Assembly (NCBI GenBank): GCA_023512375.1
Contig: JAILZS010000012.1
Coordinates: 1 to 57,873, forward strand
From: Bacillota bacterium
Lineage (GTDB): Bacteria; Bacillota; Sulfobacillia; JAJZYS01; JAILZS01
Length of the DNA stretch: 57,873 nt
Reading direction: 5' to 3'
This document shows positions 1 to 9,261 of the stretch, piece by piece. The stretch's first letter is position 1. Each line of letters begins with the position of its first letter. The position numbers and the translations under genes were made by a program. Below the pieces are notes generated by a model, which was given only the letters and a program-made list of their open reading frames with translations, was not told the origin of the DNA and did no database searches.

Positions 1-29
1 CCCCATCCCATCGCCTCCCACCCGCACGT

Positions 30-48
30 GACGGCCCTGGGGGCCGTC
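30..48. terminator. Hairpin, possible terminator
   Basis: An 8-bp inverted repeat (GACGGCCC/GGGCCGTC) with a 3-nt loop lies about 60 nt beyond the stop of the leftward MFS gene. There is no T-run on either strand, so function as an intrinsic terminator is inferred from position and stem strength only. Confidence 0.4.
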
Positions 49-106
49 GTGTGAGAAGGCTATGAGGTAGCGGCGGCGGGGGTTCCTCGGGCGGCCGCGG
101 CGCACG

Positions 107-1393
107 CTAGGCCGAGCGACGGCGTGCGGCGGCGTCCCGCCCGGCCAGGGCGGGCGGGCGGAGGAAGGCGAGGGCGACGAGGAAGACCGCCGCCGCCAAC
201 GCCGCCGCCGCGGCGAACAACAGGCCGGCGCTCCTGTGCATGATCAGCCCGAAGGACGGTGGTCCGAGGGCGACGCCGAAGAAGCGCACGCCTCCGTACA
301 GGGAGGTGATGAGGCCGCGTTCGCCCGCGCCGGCGCTCGACGTGACCAGGAGGTTGAGGGCCGCGAGGGCGAGGCCTCCCGCCAGTCCCACCACGCCCAC
401 GACCCCGTACACCCACGGGCGCGCGTCGTGTACGAGGGCCATGGCCGCCATCACGGCCGAGAGCAGGGCAAGCCCGAGGAGGACGCTGGCGCGCGCCAGG
501 CGCCGCCGGCGGCCCAGGGTGAGCCCCACGGCGTAGGCGGTGGCGGACAGGGCTGCCACCGGCACGGCCAGGAGGAGACCGCTGGGGATGTCGGCCACCC
601 GCCAGCGTTTCTCCAGCGACTCGGACAGGTAGAAGAGGGTGCCGAAGATGAGGAACATGACGGCCCCGCCGCACGCCAGCCCCGCGCCGAGGGAGCGGCC
701 GCGGGCGGCGAAGACGCCCCGCACGCGGGCCACATACCGCCCCACCGCCTGCACCCGTCCCGAGGCGGCTGGCTCGTGCGTACCCCACCACACGCCCGCG
801 GCAAGGGGTAGGGAGAGGGCGGCGAAGACGTAGAACGGGAGGTACCACGCTACCAGCCCCGCCAGCGCCCCGGCCACGGGCGACACCGCCTTGCCCAGGC
901 CGTTGGCGGCCTCGATCGTGCCCATCGCGCGGGAACGGCCGCCGCCCCGGAAGAGGTCGGCGGCCATCGCCATGGCGAGCTGGGACATGGCCGCCGCACC
1001 CATCCCCTGCACCGCCCGGCCCGCCAGGATGAGGGCGTATGGGGAGGGCATGAACGCCGCCGCCAGCCCCGCCCCCAGCGCCCCGAGGCCGAACAGGGCG
1101 ACACCTGGGGCGATGACGGGGCGCCGGCCGAACCGGTCCGAGAGGTACCCGGCCACTGGGATGAGCACCCCCGCCGGTACGGAGAAGGCCGTCACCACGA
1201 GGCTGGTCTGCATCTCGCTCATGCCGGTGGCGGCCTGCATCTTTGCGAACACGGGAAAGAGCATAGAGTTGCCCAGGACCATGAGGAAGGGCACGCCCGC
1301 CAGGATCCCCAGGCCAATCCCTCGCCCGCGTGCGGGCGAGGGGGCCTCGGCCGAGGGCGGCGGCGGGGCGGCGGCGCGCGGACGCGATCCCAC
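107..1393 (-). CDS. MFS drug-type exporter (DHA1-like)
   Basis: A 428-residue integral membrane protein with about 12 hydrophobic segments, typical of the major facilitator superfamily. The motif-A signature GYLSDRFGRR sits at residues 82-91 between the second and third membrane segments, and GRAVQGMGAA (motif-B region) follows about 35 residues later; both are features of proton-driven drug/metabolite exporters. The N-terminus carries a Pro/Ala-rich cytoplasmic tail of about 25 residues. The start is a GTG preceded by GGGAGG at 8-nt spacing. It is transcribed divergently from the DUF441 gene. The substrate cannot be read from sequence; multidrug or sugar/metabolite efflux are equally possible. 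Confidence 0.85.
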   Translation of the reverse strand: MGSRPRAAAPPPPSAEAPSPARGRGIGLGILAGVPFLMVLGNSMLFPVFAKMQAATGMSEMQTSLVVTAFSVPAGVLIPVAGYLSDRFGRRPVIAPGVALFGLGALGAGLAAAFMPSPYALILAGRAVQGMGAAAMSQLAMAMAADLFRGGGRSRAMGTIEAANGLGKAVSPVAGALAGLVAWYLPFYVFAALSLPLAAGVWWGTHEPAASGRVQAVGRYVARVRGVFAARGRSLGAGLACGGAVMFLIFGTLFYLSESLEKRWRVADIPSGLLLAVPVAALSATAYAVGLTLGRRRRLARASVLLGLALLSAVMAAMALVHDARPWVYGVVGVVGLAGGLALAALNLLVTSSAGAGERGLITSLYGGVRFFGVALGPPSFGLIMHRSAGLLFAAAAALAAAVFLVALAFLRPPALAGRDAAARRRSA

Positions 1394-1487
1394 GCTCTCG
1401 ACCTCCCTCGGCGCTGTTTCGGACGGCGCCGAAGCGGCGCCTTGCCGCTAGCGTGCCCGGCCCCGGGGCGGCGATGCCGGGAGGGCG

Positions 1488-1952
1488 ATGGCCACGACCA
1501 ACGAGACGGCCCTGCTCATCGCCCTAATGGGCGTGGCCATGGTGGCCAAGAACCGCCTCATCACGCTGGCGGCGGCGGTCGTGTTGGCGCTTCGCGTCCT
1601 GCGCGCGCCGCCCCAGGTCCTCGCCTTCCTCGAGACATGGGGGGTCGAGATCGGCCTCATCTTCCTCACCCTGGCGGTGCTGGCCCCTTTGGCCAGCGGC
1701 CGGGTGACCGTGCGCGATCTGCCCACCTTGCTCCTCACCCCCGTCGGCGCCGCAGGCGTCGTCGGCGGCGCCGTGGCCGCCTGGATGAACGCCCGCGGCA
1801 TCGAATACCTGCAGGCGCAGCCCACGACCATCGTGGCCATGGTGGTGGGCTCGGTGCTGGGCGCGACGTTCTTGCGCGGCATCCCCGTCGGCCCGCTCGC
1901 CGCTGCCGGCATCACGTGGCTCATCGTCGCCGCCATGCGGCCGCGCGGCTAG
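1488..1952 (+). CDS. DUF441/UPF0756 family membrane protein
   Basis: A 154-residue protein that is almost entirely hydrophobic, with four predicted membrane segments and Gly/Ala-rich helices. Length and layout match the DUF441 (UPF0756, YtwI/YeaL-like) family: an N-terminal helix before KNRLITLAAAVVLALRVL, the middle PLASGRVTVRDL loop, and the C-terminal GSVLGATFLRGIPVGPLAA segment. The family is widespread in Bacillota and of unknown function. A GGGAGGG sequence lies only 2-3 nt before the ATG, so the exact start is not certain. It sits between a divergent MFS gene and the SASP gene; no functional link is evident. Confidence 0.82.
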   Translation: MATTNETALLIALMGVAMVAKNRLITLAAAVVLALRVLRAPPQVLAFLETWGVEIGLIFLTLAVLAPLASGRVTVRDLPTLLLTPVGAAGVVGGAVAAWMNARGIEYLQAQPTTIVAMVVGSVLGATFLRGIPVGPLAAAGITWLIVAAMRPRG

Positions 1953-1994
1953 GGCCGTGCCGCCGACGCTGGCGAACGAGCCAGCGCTTTCCGA

Positions 1995-2023
1995 GCATAC
2001 GGGAGCGTCCGGCGGCAACACTA
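1995..2023 (+). promoter_or_regulatory. Possible sigma-G-type promoter of the SASP gene
   Basis: GCATA at 1995-1999 fits the forespore sigma-G -35 pattern (GHATR). It is followed after 17 nt by AACACTA at 2017-2023, a partial match to the -10 pattern CATNHTA. Placement 30 nt before the start of a spore-specific gene makes this plausible, but the -10 match is weak. Confidence 0.35.
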
Positions 2024-2053
2024 GCGCCAGAACACATAAGGAGGTGAAGGGCC

Positions 2054-2257
2054 ATGCCGAGCAACAACACGTACGTCGTGCCCGAGGCTCGCGGCGGTCT
2101 CGACCAGTTCAAGTACGAGGTCGCGCGCGAGGTGGGCGTCGACCTGCGCGAAGGCTACAACGGCGAGCTCACGACCCGCCAGGCCGGGCACGTGGGCGGC
2201 CAGATGGTGAAGCGGATGATCGAGATCGCGGAGCGCAACCTGGGGCACACCCGCTAA
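2054..2257 (+). CDS. Alpha/beta-type small acid-soluble spore protein (SASP)
   Basis: A 67-residue alpha/beta-type SASP. This family coats DNA in dormant spores, shifts it towards an A-like form and protects it from UV and chemicals. The two conserved blocks are present: LDQFKYEVAREVGVDL around residues 16-31 and the C-terminal GGQMVKRMIEIAE block. Within the first block, K-Y-E-V-A corresponds to the site cut by the germination protease GPR after Glu. The start is fixed by an almost perfect Shine-Dalgarno, AAGGAGGTGA at 2038-2047. The next gene, facing it, encodes GPR itself, which is unusual proximity of substrate and protease. This is firm evidence that the organism makes endospores. Confidence 0.96.
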   Translation: MPSNNTYVVPEARGGLDQFKYEVAREVGVDLREGYNGELTTRQAGHVGGQMVKRMIEIAERNLGHTR

Positions 2258-2319
2258 CGGGTAGGCCCCGACCCCCGCGACGGCCCGATCGCCGCCGGCA
2301 CGGTCTCGTCCATTCCTGC

Positions 2320-2342
2320 GGGGGGCGCCCGAGGCGCCCCCC
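2320..2342. terminator. Bidirectional hairpin terminator between SASP and gpr
   Basis: A perfect 10-bp inverted repeat (GGGGGGCGCC and GGCGCCCCCC) with a 3-nt loop lies between two convergent genes, 5 nt beyond the gpr stop. No U-tract follows on either strand. Confidence 0.65.
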
Positions 2343-2347
2343 GATGT

Positions 2348-3334
2348 TCACTGCGCGTACTCGCCGAAATCCGACAGGTCGATCCCGGGATGGAGGACGG
2401 CGTTGAGCGCCCCTCCCACCACCCATGCCACCTCCCGCACGAGAAGGTCGATCTCCTTGGGGGTGACCATGAGCTCTCCCAGCTTGGGGGACAGGATGCG
2501 GCGCAGGAAGGCGCGGTCCCCCTCGTCGTCGCCGAAGGCCCCCACCAGGTCGCCCCACCGCCCCCGGCCGCGGAACGACTCCGTGACGGTCCGAAGCGAG
2601 GATTCCACGATGGCGATGGCGTGCACGACCGTGGGTACGCCCACGGCGATCGTCGGCACACCCAGGGTCTCCCTCGTCAGAGCGGCGCGGTGGTTGCCTA
2701 CGCCGGAACCGGGTCGGATGCCCGAATCCGCCACCTGGATGGTGGTGCACAGCCGGTCGGGGTCCTGGGCGGCCAACGAGTCGATGCACACCACCCGCTC
2801 CGGCCGCACCTCCCGCACGATGCCGCGCACGATCTCGCCCGTCTCCATGCCGGTGAGGCCCAGGACGCCCGGGGCCACCGCCGCCACCGGCCGGAGCTGC
2901 CCCCTAAGCTCCGGCGGCACCGCCTCGCCCAGGTGGCGGGTGACCAAGACGCGCTCGATGACGCGCGGCCCAAGCGCGTCGGGTGTGGCGTTCCAGTTCC
3001 CCAACCCCACGAGCAGGACGGAGGTGCTCTCGTCCAGGTCGAGGACCCGCCCCAGCTCCTCCGCCAACAGGGCCACCACCTCGCGCCCGTGCCGCCGGCT
3101 GCGCCGCCTGAGTCCCGGCGCATGCAGGGTGACGTAGTGTCCGGGGGGCTTGCCGATGCGCCGGGCGGCCTCCTCGTCGCGGATGGTCACGCTCTGTACG
3201 GACACACCGCCGTGACGCCGCTCCTCCACGTCGACCCCTGCCACGGAGCGCCGCCGCACCGCTTCCTCGTGCGCCTCCAGCGCGAGGTCGGTCCGCACCT
3301 GCCACCGGCCGAGCCCCCCGTCGCCTTCGACCAT
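2348..3334 (-). CDS. gpr: Germination protease GPR
   Basis: GPR is the spore endopeptidase that degrades SASPs at germination; it is an atypical aspartic-type protease made as a zymogen in the forespore. The 328-residue product has the family hallmarks GLGNWNATPDALGP and, downstream, CIDSLAAQ followed by TTIQVADSGIRPGSGVGN. The N-terminal VRTDLALEAHE segment resembles the autoprocessing region, which mimics the SASP cleavage site. The ATG at 3334 follows a G-rich stretch; the reading frame stays open upstream, but that part is not family-like. It converges on the SASP gene. Confidence 0.95.
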   Translation of the reverse strand: MVEGDGGLGRWQVRTDLALEAHEEAVRRRSVAGVDVEERRHGGVSVQSVTIRDEEAARRIGKPPGHYVTLHAPGLRRRSRRHGREVVALLAEELGRVLDLDESTSVLLVGLGNWNATPDALGPRVIERVLVTRHLGEAVPPELRGQLRPVAAVAPGVLGLTGMETGEIVRGIVREVRPERVVCIDSLAAQDPDRLCTTIQVADSGIRPGSGVGNHRAALTRETLGVPTIAVGVPTVVHAIAIVESSLRTVTESFRGRGRWGDLVGAFGDDEGDRAFLRRILSPKLGELMVTPKEIDLLVREVAWVVGGALNAVLHPGIDLSDFGEYAQ

Positions 3335-3437
3335 CGCCACCCCCCCGCCCTGGCAGGGTGCCCAGGAAGCGAGGCACGTAGCCAGCGCCTGGCAGGGGGA
3401 GGAGCGCCCGTGCCGCCGCCGAATGGAGGGACGGCGG

Positions 3438-4814
3438 ATGGGGGTGGACGGCGTCGGACTGAAGCGAGAGCTCGGCCTGCGCACCGTGGTGTCGACGAGC
3501 GCGGGGCTGGCGTTTGCGGCCGTGAACTTCCTCGCGGTCGTGCAGGTGGCGGCCTACACCGGCGGAGAGAGCCTCTGGGTGGCCATGGGCATGGCCGCCT
3601 TCCTGTGCCTGGGCGCGGCGTTCATGTTCTCCGAGCTGGCCGCGCGCCACCCCACGGCGGCGGGCCTGCGGGTATGGCTGCGGCGCGGCATCTCCGACGA
3701 CTTCAGCCTGGGCTTCACCCTGGTCTACTTGGTGGCCATCCTGCTCGTGGTGGCCGCCGACGCCTTCGTCCTCGGCAGCGTCGTGCACGCCGCCCTGCCC
3801 GCCGTGCCCGGCGTGGCCTGGGTGGCGGCGGCGATCCTCGCCGTCTTCTTCGCCAACCTGCGGGGAGTGCGGATGGCCGGGCGCCTGCAGGACGCGACCA
3901 CGTACGCGCTGCTCGCCACGCTCCTCGTCCTGTCCGTCATCAGCCTCGCCGTGCACGGCCTGCACCCCCAGCGCCTGTGGCCGCCCGCCGGCGGCGCAGG
4001 CGGGGTGGCGCAGGGCATCGCCGAGGGGATCTTCATCTTCGTCGGTTTCGAGTGGGTGACGCCCCTGGCGGAGGAGGTGCGCTCCGCCACCACCCTGCCG
4101 CCCGGCATGGTGTGGGCGGTGGTCCTCCTCGCCGTGGTGTTCACGGTCTTTGGGCTCAGCCTCACCGCCCTCATGCCGGCGGGGCGCCTCCTTCACACCA
4201 CCGCGCCCCAACTGGCCGTAGGGCGGAGCGCCCTGGGCGGGGTCGGCTTCTGGGCCATGCTCGCCGTCACCGCCGTCACCGCCGTCACCACGTTCAACGG
4301 CGCCTTCGTCGCCGGCAGCCGTCTTCTGTACGCCCTGGCGCGTGAGCGCGCCCTCCAACCCGTGTTCGCCCACCTGAACGAACGCATGGTGCCCGACCGC
4401 GCCTTGGCGGCGCTCACCGCCGTATCCCTTGCCCTGGCCTTGGCGGTGGCGGCCACCGGCCGTTACGTCTACCTCATCAACATGGGCGCGGCCATCGAGT
4501 CGGCCATGTACGCCGCCGCCGCCCTCGCCCTCTACGGCCTGAGGCGGCGCGAGCCCCAGGCGCGTCCGTTCTTCCGCGCCCCCGGCGGCACCTTGCTGCT
4601 CGCGGCGGTGGGCGCGGTCTTCCTCGTCCTGGCCGCCATCGCCGCCACCCTGCCCGGCGACCTCCCTCCCCCAGGCATGCCCTGGGGGCTTGTCGTGCTC
4701 GCCGTCCTCGGCGCCCTTTCGCTCTACCACGTGCGCCGGGTCGCTCCCGCCCTGCGGCGGCAGGCCGCGTCCCGCCGCCCAGCCGCGTCCGCGCGGGACG
4801 GCCAGGGCGCCTGA
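3438..4814 (+). CDS. APC-superfamily amino acid permease
   Basis: A 458-residue transporter with 12 hydrophobic segments of the amino acid-polyamine-organocation superfamily. Recognisable pieces are the N-terminal region with the unwound first helix, the IFIFVGFEWVTPLAEEVR segment (family pattern GFE...AEE), and NGAFVAGSRLLYALARE (pattern SR..Y.aar). An ATG at 3438 is preferred to one at 3423 because GGAGGG at 3425-3430 sits 7 nt before it. It is divergent from gpr. The substrate is unknown; proton-coupled amino acid uptake is the family norm. Confidence 0.88.
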   Translation: MGVDGVGLKRELGLRTVVSTSAGLAFAAVNFLAVVQVAAYTGGESLWVAMGMAAFLCLGAAFMFSELAARHPTAAGLRVWLRRGISDDFSLGFTLVYLVAILLVVAADAFVLGSVVHAALPAVPGVAWVAAAILAVFFANLRGVRMAGRLQDATTYALLATLLVLSVISLAVHGLHPQRLWPPAGGAGGVAQGIAEGIFIFVGFEWVTPLAEEVRSATTLPPGMVWAVVLLAVVFTVFGLSLTALMPAGRLLHTTAPQLAVGRSALGGVGFWAMLAVTAVTAVTTFNGAFVAGSRLLYALARERALQPVFAHLNERMVPDRALAALTAVSLALALAVAATGRYVYLINMGAAIESAMYAAAALALYGLRRREPQARPFFRAPGGTLLLAAVGAVFLVLAAIAATLPGDLPPPGMPWGLVVLAVLGALSLYHVRRVAPALRRQAASRRPAASARDGQGA

Positions 4815-4960
4815 CGGCGGGGACCGGCTGGTGTGTCCGCCGCGCGAGCGCTTCGGTACCGCAGTGGTCATCGTCGCCGGCAACCGGAGTCCCAATGCCC
4901 GGTAACCCGAGCCGCTCATGCGCCCGGCGGGGTACGAAACCGTTCGGCTCGACCGCGGCA

Positions 4961-4984
4961 GGACGGCCGCGCCCGCGGCCGTCC
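4961..4984. terminator. Hairpin downstream of the trp-aro unit
   Basis: A perfect 10-bp inverted repeat (GGACGGCCGC/GCGGCCGTCC) with a 4-nt loop lies about 35 nt beyond the aroA stop and about 150 nt beyond the convergent permease stop. It is a likely terminator for either direction. The rest of 4815-5017 shows nothing recognisable. Confidence 0.55.
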
Positions 4985-5017
4985 GCGCATGCCCGAGGGA
5001 GAGGTGTCCAAGAAGCG

Positions 5018-6364
5018 CTAGGCGTCTAGGGGCGGCAGCCCACGGGCTCCCTCGAGCACCTCCCAGAAGGCGGGGAAGGAGACGTCCGCGGCCGCCGCCC
5101 CCGCCACCTCCACCGGCGCCTCGGCCGCCAGGGCAAGGACGCCGAACGCCATGGCCACGCGGTGGTCGCCGCGGGCGTCGACCCGCCCCCCCCGCACCGT
5201 CGCCGGTCCCTCCACCCAGAAGCCGTCGGGGTACTCCCCGGCCCGCACCCCCAGGGCGGCCAAACCCTCCACCATGGCGGCGATGCGGTCGCTCTCCTTG
5301 TGGCGGAGCTCGCCCGCCCCCCGCACCTCCGTGCGGCCGCGGGCGGCCGCCGCCAGGGCGGCCAGGAGGGGGAGCTCGTCGATGAGGGCCGCGATGCCCT
5401 CCGGCCCGATGCGCGCTCCCTTGAGGCCCTCCCCGCCCGGGCGCACCGTGACCGTGGCCACCGGCTCCCCCTGCCACTCCTCCCACCCCTCCACGGCCAC
5501 CTCGGCCCCCATGGCCCGGAGGGCGTCGAGGAAGGCCGTGCGCCCCGGGTTGACGCCCAGGTCGCGCACGCGCGCCGCCCCCCCCGTGAGGAGGGCGGCG
5601 GCGAACAGGAAGGCGGCGCTCGAGGCGTCGCCCGGCACCCGCCAGGCCATGGCCCTAGGTCGCGCCGGCCCGCGCACCCGCACGCGTCGCCCGGCGCCGG
5701 CCGCCTCCACGGACACCGGCACGCCGGCGGCCCGCAACAGGCGCTCGGTGTGGTCGCGCGTGGGGGCCGGCTCGACGACGGCGGTCTCGCCCGCCACGAA
5801 CAGACCGGCCAGGAGGACGGCCGACTTCACCTGGGCGCTGGCCACCTCGAGCGTCACCTCGCCGGCGCGCAGCGGCGCCGGCAGGACGGTCACCGGCAGG
5901 CGCTCGCCCCCTTCCCGCCCGGCGATGCGCGCTCCCAGGACGGTGAGCGGGCGGACCACCCGCCCCATCGGCCGTCCGCGCAAGGACGCGTCGCCCGTGA
6001 GGACGGCGTACCGCCCCGCCCCGGCCAGAACGCCCACGGCCAGGCGGGCCAGGGTGCCGCTGTTCCCGGCGTCGACCACGTCCTCCGGTTCGCGCACGCC
6101 GCCCGCCGGGGGGAGGATGCGCAGCCCCTCGCCCGGCGTTCCCTCCACCCGCGCCCCCAGGGCGCGGACGGCCGCCAGCGTCGAGGCGCAGTCCGCGCCG
6201 GGGGCGTAGCCCGCCACCGTGCTCTCGCCCTCCGCCAGGAGGGAGAGGAGGGCTACGCGGTGGGAGATCGACTTGTCGCCGGGCACGCGGCCGTCGAACC
6301 GAAACGGCGAGCGCGCCGGCGCCACGGCCCGCACGCTGCCCTGGCCGGGCAGGACGTCCCTCAC
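5018..6364 (-). CDS. aroA: 3-phosphoshikimate 1-carboxyvinyltransferase (EPSP synthase)
   Basis: Transfers enolpyruvate from PEP to shikimate-3-phosphate in the cytosolic chorismate pathway. The 448-residue length is normal. The substrate-binding [10 protein letters not shown] is near residue 28, and the PEP-site motif [11 protein letters not shown], the [11 protein letters not shown] stretch, and the C-terminal HKESDR and DHRVAMA motifs are all intact. The Gly of the AGNSGT loop that matters for glyphosate sensitivity is retained. The GTG start overlaps the aroF stop by 4 nt, so this is the last gene of the trp-aro unit. No tyrA lies between aroF and aroA, unlike many Bacillota. Confidence 0.96.
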   Translation of the reverse strand: MRDVLPGQGSVRAVAPARSPFRFDGRVPGDKSISHRVALLSLLAEGESTVAGYAPGADCASTLAAVRALGARVEGTPGEGLRILPPAGGVREPEDVVDAGNSGTLARLAVGVLAGAGRYAVLTGDASLRGRPMGRVVRPLTVLGARIAGREGGERLPVTVLPAPLRAGEVTLEVASAQVKSAVLLAGLFVAGETAVVEPAPTRDHTERLLRAAGVPVSVEAAGAGRRVRVRGPARPRAMAWRVPGDASSAAFLFAAALLTGGAARVRDLGVNPGRTAFLDALRAMGAEVAVEGWEEWQGEPVATVTVRPGGEGLKGARIGPEGIAALIDELPLLAALAAAARGRTEVRGAGELRHKESDRIAAMVEGLAALGVRAGEYPDGFWVEGPATVRGGRVDARGDHRVAMAFGVLALAAEAPVEVAGAAAADVSFPAFWEVLEGARGLPPLDA

Positions 6365-7200
6365 AGCGAACGCCCGACGGCGCGCGCGACGGGCTCGATG
6401 GCTTGCATGAGGTCGCGGAAGCCCTGTGGGCTCAAGGACTGGAACCCGTCGGAGAGCGCCCGGTCCGGGTCGGGGTGGACCTCGACGATGAGCCCGTCCG
6501 CCCCCGCCGCCACCGCCGCCCGCGCCATGGGGACGACAAGGCTGCGCCGGCCAGTGCCGTGGCTGGGGTCGACGATCACCGGCAGGTGGGTGCGCTCGCG
6601 CAGCACTGGGACGGCGTTGAGGTCAAGGGTGTTGCGGGTGGCGGTCTCGAACGTTCGGATGCCCCGCTCGCACAGGATCACCTGGTCGTTGCCGCCCGCG
6701 AACAGGTACTCCGCCGCCAGAAGCCATTCCTCGATGGTGGCGCTGAGCCCCCGCTTGAGCAGGACGGGCCGGCCGCTCAGCGCCACTTCCTTGAGCAGCT
6801 CGTAGTTCTGCATGTTGCGGGCGCCGATCTGCAGGCAGTCGACCGCCTCCGCGACCTCCTCCACGAGGCGCGTGTCGAGCACCTCGGTCACCACCGGCAG
6901 CCCCGTCACCTGGCGCGCCATGCGCGCCAGCCTCAGGCCCTCCCGCTCCAGCCCCTGGAAGGAGTAGGGCGAGGTGCGCGGCTTGAAGGCCGCCGCCCGC
7001 AGGCACCGGCCGCCCGCCTGGGCCACCGCCACCGCCGCCTCCAGGTACTGCTCCTCGCTTTCCATGGCGCACGGGCCGGCGATCACCGCCAATGCCTCGG
7101 CGCCGAACACCACCTCGCCCACCCGGACCTGGGTGCGCACGCCCTCCGTCTCCGCGATCTCCACCTTGAGACCGGGGGTCTCCCTACCGTTGCCTGCCAT
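6361..7200 (-). CDS. aroF: 3-deoxy-7-phosphoheptulonate synthase, type I-beta
   Basis: Condenses PEP with erythrose-4-phosphate, the committed first step of aromatic synthesis. The 279-residue protein belongs to the KDO8P-synthase-like I-beta class: [46 protein letters not shown] and DPSHGTGRR are all present. It starts only about 37 residues before the catalytic barrel. It therefore lacks the roughly 70-residue N-terminal ferredoxin-like/ACT domain that gives feedback inhibition in Thermotoga- and Bacillus-type enzymes. ATG with GGAGGGG 7 nt upstream; 1 nt after the trpA stop. Being inside the T-box unit may replace allosteric control. Confidence 0.95.
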   Translation of the reverse strand: MAGNGRETPGLKVEIAETEGVRTQVRVGEVVFGAEALAVIAGPCAMESEEQYLEAAVAVAQAGGRCLRAAAFKPRTSPYSFQGLEREGLRLARMARQVTGLPVVTEVLDTRLVEEVAEAVDCLQIGARNMQNYELLKEVALSGRPVLLKRGLSATIEEWLLAAEYLFAGGNDQVILCERGIRTFETATRNTLDLNAVPVLRERTHLPVIVDPSHGTGRRSLVVPMARAAVAAGADGLIVEVHPDPDRALSDGFQSLSPQGFRDLMQAIEPVARAVGRSL

Positions 7201-7201
7201 C

Positions 7202-8062
7202 CTACGACCCCTCCTGCCCTGCCCGGGTCCGTTCGTCCATGGCCCGCCGCATCGCCCCGAGCAGATCGGCGATGGAGCGGGCGTCGGGCGGGCCGTCGCC
7301 GGCCGCCGGCGCCGCGAGGGCGCTTCCCACGATGACCGCGTCCGCCAGGCGGGCGGCGCCCGCCGCCGCCTGGGGCGTGCCGATGCCGAAGCCGATGGCG
7401 CACGGAACGTCCGTCACGCCGCGCACGCCGCGTACCACCGCGGCGGCGCTCTCGGCCACCTCCTCGTTCGCACCCGTCACCCCCAGGCGGGCGACGCAGT
7501 ACACGAATCCCTCCGCCACCTCGGCCAGTCGGGCCAGGCGCCCCGGCCCGGTGGTGGGCGCGGCGAACGGCAACAGGCCCAGCTCCGCCGCGTGCGCCGC
7601 CCGCCGCACCGGGTCCGACTCCTCCAGGCTGAGGTCTGGCACCAGGAGGGCGTCCACCCCCGCTCCCGCCGCTCGGGCCATGAACGCCTCCAGGCCGGGG
7701 CGCAGGACCGGGTTGAGGTACGTGAGCAGGACGACGGGGAGGTCGGGGCGCTCGGCCTTCAGGCGGGAGACGAGGCGGAACGTCGTCTCCGTGCCGCCCC
7801 CGGCCGCCAGGGCCCGGAAGGCCGCCGCCTGAAGGGTGGGGCCGTCGGCCACCGGATCGGAGAACGGCAGCCCCACCTCGAGCACGTCTGCCCCCGCGTC
7901 TGCACACGCCCGCAGGCGCTCCAGGCTCTCCCCCTCGGACGGGTCGCCCGCGGTGAGGAACGGCACGAGGGCCCGCTCGCCCCGGGCGGTGCGGCGGCGG
8001 ATCGCCGCCTCCACCCGGCGCGCCCCAGCGGCCGAGGGCGCGCGCACATGGGCTTCGCCCAT
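7202..8062 (-). CDS. trpA: Tryptophan synthase alpha chain
   Basis: Cleaves indole-3-glycerol phosphate to indole and glyceraldehyde-3-phosphate; indole passes to TrpB through the alpha2beta2 tunnel. The 286-residue TIM barrel shows FLTAGDP, the catalytic-Glu strand [18 protein letters not shown] with the catalytic Asp loop later ([10 protein letters not shown]), and the phosphate-binding GFGIGTP and VIVGSAL segments. The ATG overlaps the trpB stop as ATGA. The tail contains the Shine-Dalgarno of aroF. Confidence 0.95.
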   Translation of the reverse strand: MGEAHVRAPSAAGARRVEAAIRRRTARGERALVPFLTAGDPSEGESLERLRACADAGADVLEVGLPFSDPVADGPTLQAAAFRALAAGGGTETTFRLVSRLKAERPDLPVVLLTYLNPVLRPGLEAFMARAAGAGVDALLVPDLSLEESDPVRRAAHAAELGLLPFAAPTTGPGRLARLAEVAEGFVYCVARLGVTGANEEVAESAAAVVRGVRGVTDVPCAIGFGIGTPQAAAGAARLADAVIVGSALAAPAAGDGPPDARSIADLLGAMRRAMDERTRAGQEGS

Positions 8063-9261
8063 CACCGCTCCCCTCCCTGCTGCCCGAGGCCGCGGGCGCG
8101 CAAGGTCTCGACGTCCTTGTCGCCCCGCCCGCTCAGGCTTACCACGATCGTCTCGTCCGGCGCCATGTCGCGCGCCGCCCGTACGGCCGCGTACACGGCG
8201 TGGGCGCTCTCCAGGGCCGGAAGGATCCCCTCCAGGCGGCACAGCCACGCCACCGCTTCGAGCGCCTCGTCGTCGCGCACCACCGTGTAGGTCACCCGCC
8301 CCGAATCGCGCCAGTAGGCGTGCTCCGGTCCCACCCCAGGGTAGTCCAGGCCGGCGGAGATGGAATGGGCCACCCGCACCTGGCCGTCCGGCGTCTGCAG
8401 CAGGTAGGAGAGGGCGCCGTGCAGGACGCCCGGCTCCCCCGCGCTCAAGGAGGCGGCGTGGCGGCCGCTCTCGACCCCCTCGCCCGCCGCCTCCACGCCC
8501 AGCATGCGCACCCCGTCGTCCCCTTCGAAGGGGGAGAAGAGCCCGGCGGCATTGGACCCGCCGCCGACGGCCGCCACCAGGAGGTCGGGCAGGCGCCCCG
8601 TGGCGGCCAGCGCCTGCGTACGCACCTCCCGGCCGATGACGGACTGGAAGTCGCGCACCATCGTGGGATAGGGGTGGGGACCCACCACCGAGCCGATGAC
8701 GTAGAAGGCGTCGGGGTCGGCCGTCCAGGCGCGCAGGGCCTCGTTGGTGGCGTCCTTCAGGGTGCCGCTCCCCGACTCGACCGCCACCACCCGGGCGCCG
8801 AGAAGCCGCATGCGGTACACGTTGAGGGCTTGGCGGGCGATGTCCTCCGCCCCCATGTAGACGGTGCACTCGAGGCCGAACAGGGCGGCCGCCGTGGCCG
8901 TGGCCACGCCGTGCTGGCCGGCGCCCGTCTCCGCCAAGACGCGGCGCTTGCCCATGCGCCGGGCGAGGAGGACCTGCCCCAGGGTGTTGTTCACCTTGTG
9001 CGCTCCGGTGTGGCACAGGTCCTCGCGCTTGAGGAAGATGCGGGCGCCGCCGGTGAAGGCGGTGAGCCGCCGCGCCTCCGTGAGGGGCGTCGGCCGCCCT
9101 ACGTACGTCCGCCCCAGTTCCTCGAGCTCGCCCCAGAAGGCCGGGTCGGCCGCCGCCTCGCGGTAGGCCGCCTCCAAGGCGAGCACAGCCGGCATGAGCG
9201 TCTCCGGCACGTACCGCCCGCCGTAAGGGCCGAAGTGGCCCGTCGCGTCAGCCTGCGGCAT
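8062..9261 (-). CDS. trpB: Tryptophan synthase beta chain
   Basis: PLP-dependent condensation of indole with serine. The 399-residue protein is the standard TrpB1 type: [12 protein letters not shown] at the N-terminus, the PLP-lysine motif [11 protein letters not shown] near residue 85, [11 protein letters not shown], the phosphate-binding GGGSNAAG, and SGRGDKD near the end. The start lies inside the trpF part of the preceding fusion gene (14-nt overlap), consistent with translational coupling. Position matches the canonical trpF-trpB-trpA order. Confidence 0.96.
   Translation of the reverse strand: MPQADATGHFGPYGGRYVPETLMPAVLALEAAYREAAADPAFWGELEELGRTYVGRPTPLTEARRLTAFTGGARIFLKREDLCHTGAHKVNNTLGQVLLARRMGKRRVLAETGAGQHGVATATAAALFGLECTVYMGAEDIARQALNVYRMRLLGARVVAVESGSGTLKDATNEALRAWTADPDAFYVIGSVVGPHPYPTMVRDFQSVIGREVRTQALAATGRLPDLLVAAVGGGSNAAGLFSPFEGDDGVRMLGVEAAGEGVESGRHAASLSAGEPGVLHGALSYLLQTPDGQVRVAHSISAGLDYPGVGPEHAYWRDSGRVTYTVVRDDEALEAVAWLCRLEGILPALESAHAVYAAVRAARDMAPDETIVVSLSGRGDKDVETLRARGLGQQGGER

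Noticed and set aside
2390-4345. 651-codon forward frame across gpr and the permease start
   Set aside because: It is antisense to gpr and out of frame with the permease; its composition (Arg, Pro, Gly, His) is that of a GC-driven shadow and it has no recognisable domain.
2904-5486. 860-codon reverse frame opposite the APC permease
   Set aside because: Low-complexity Gly/His/Arg-rich translation opposite a clear permease; no ribosome site or family.
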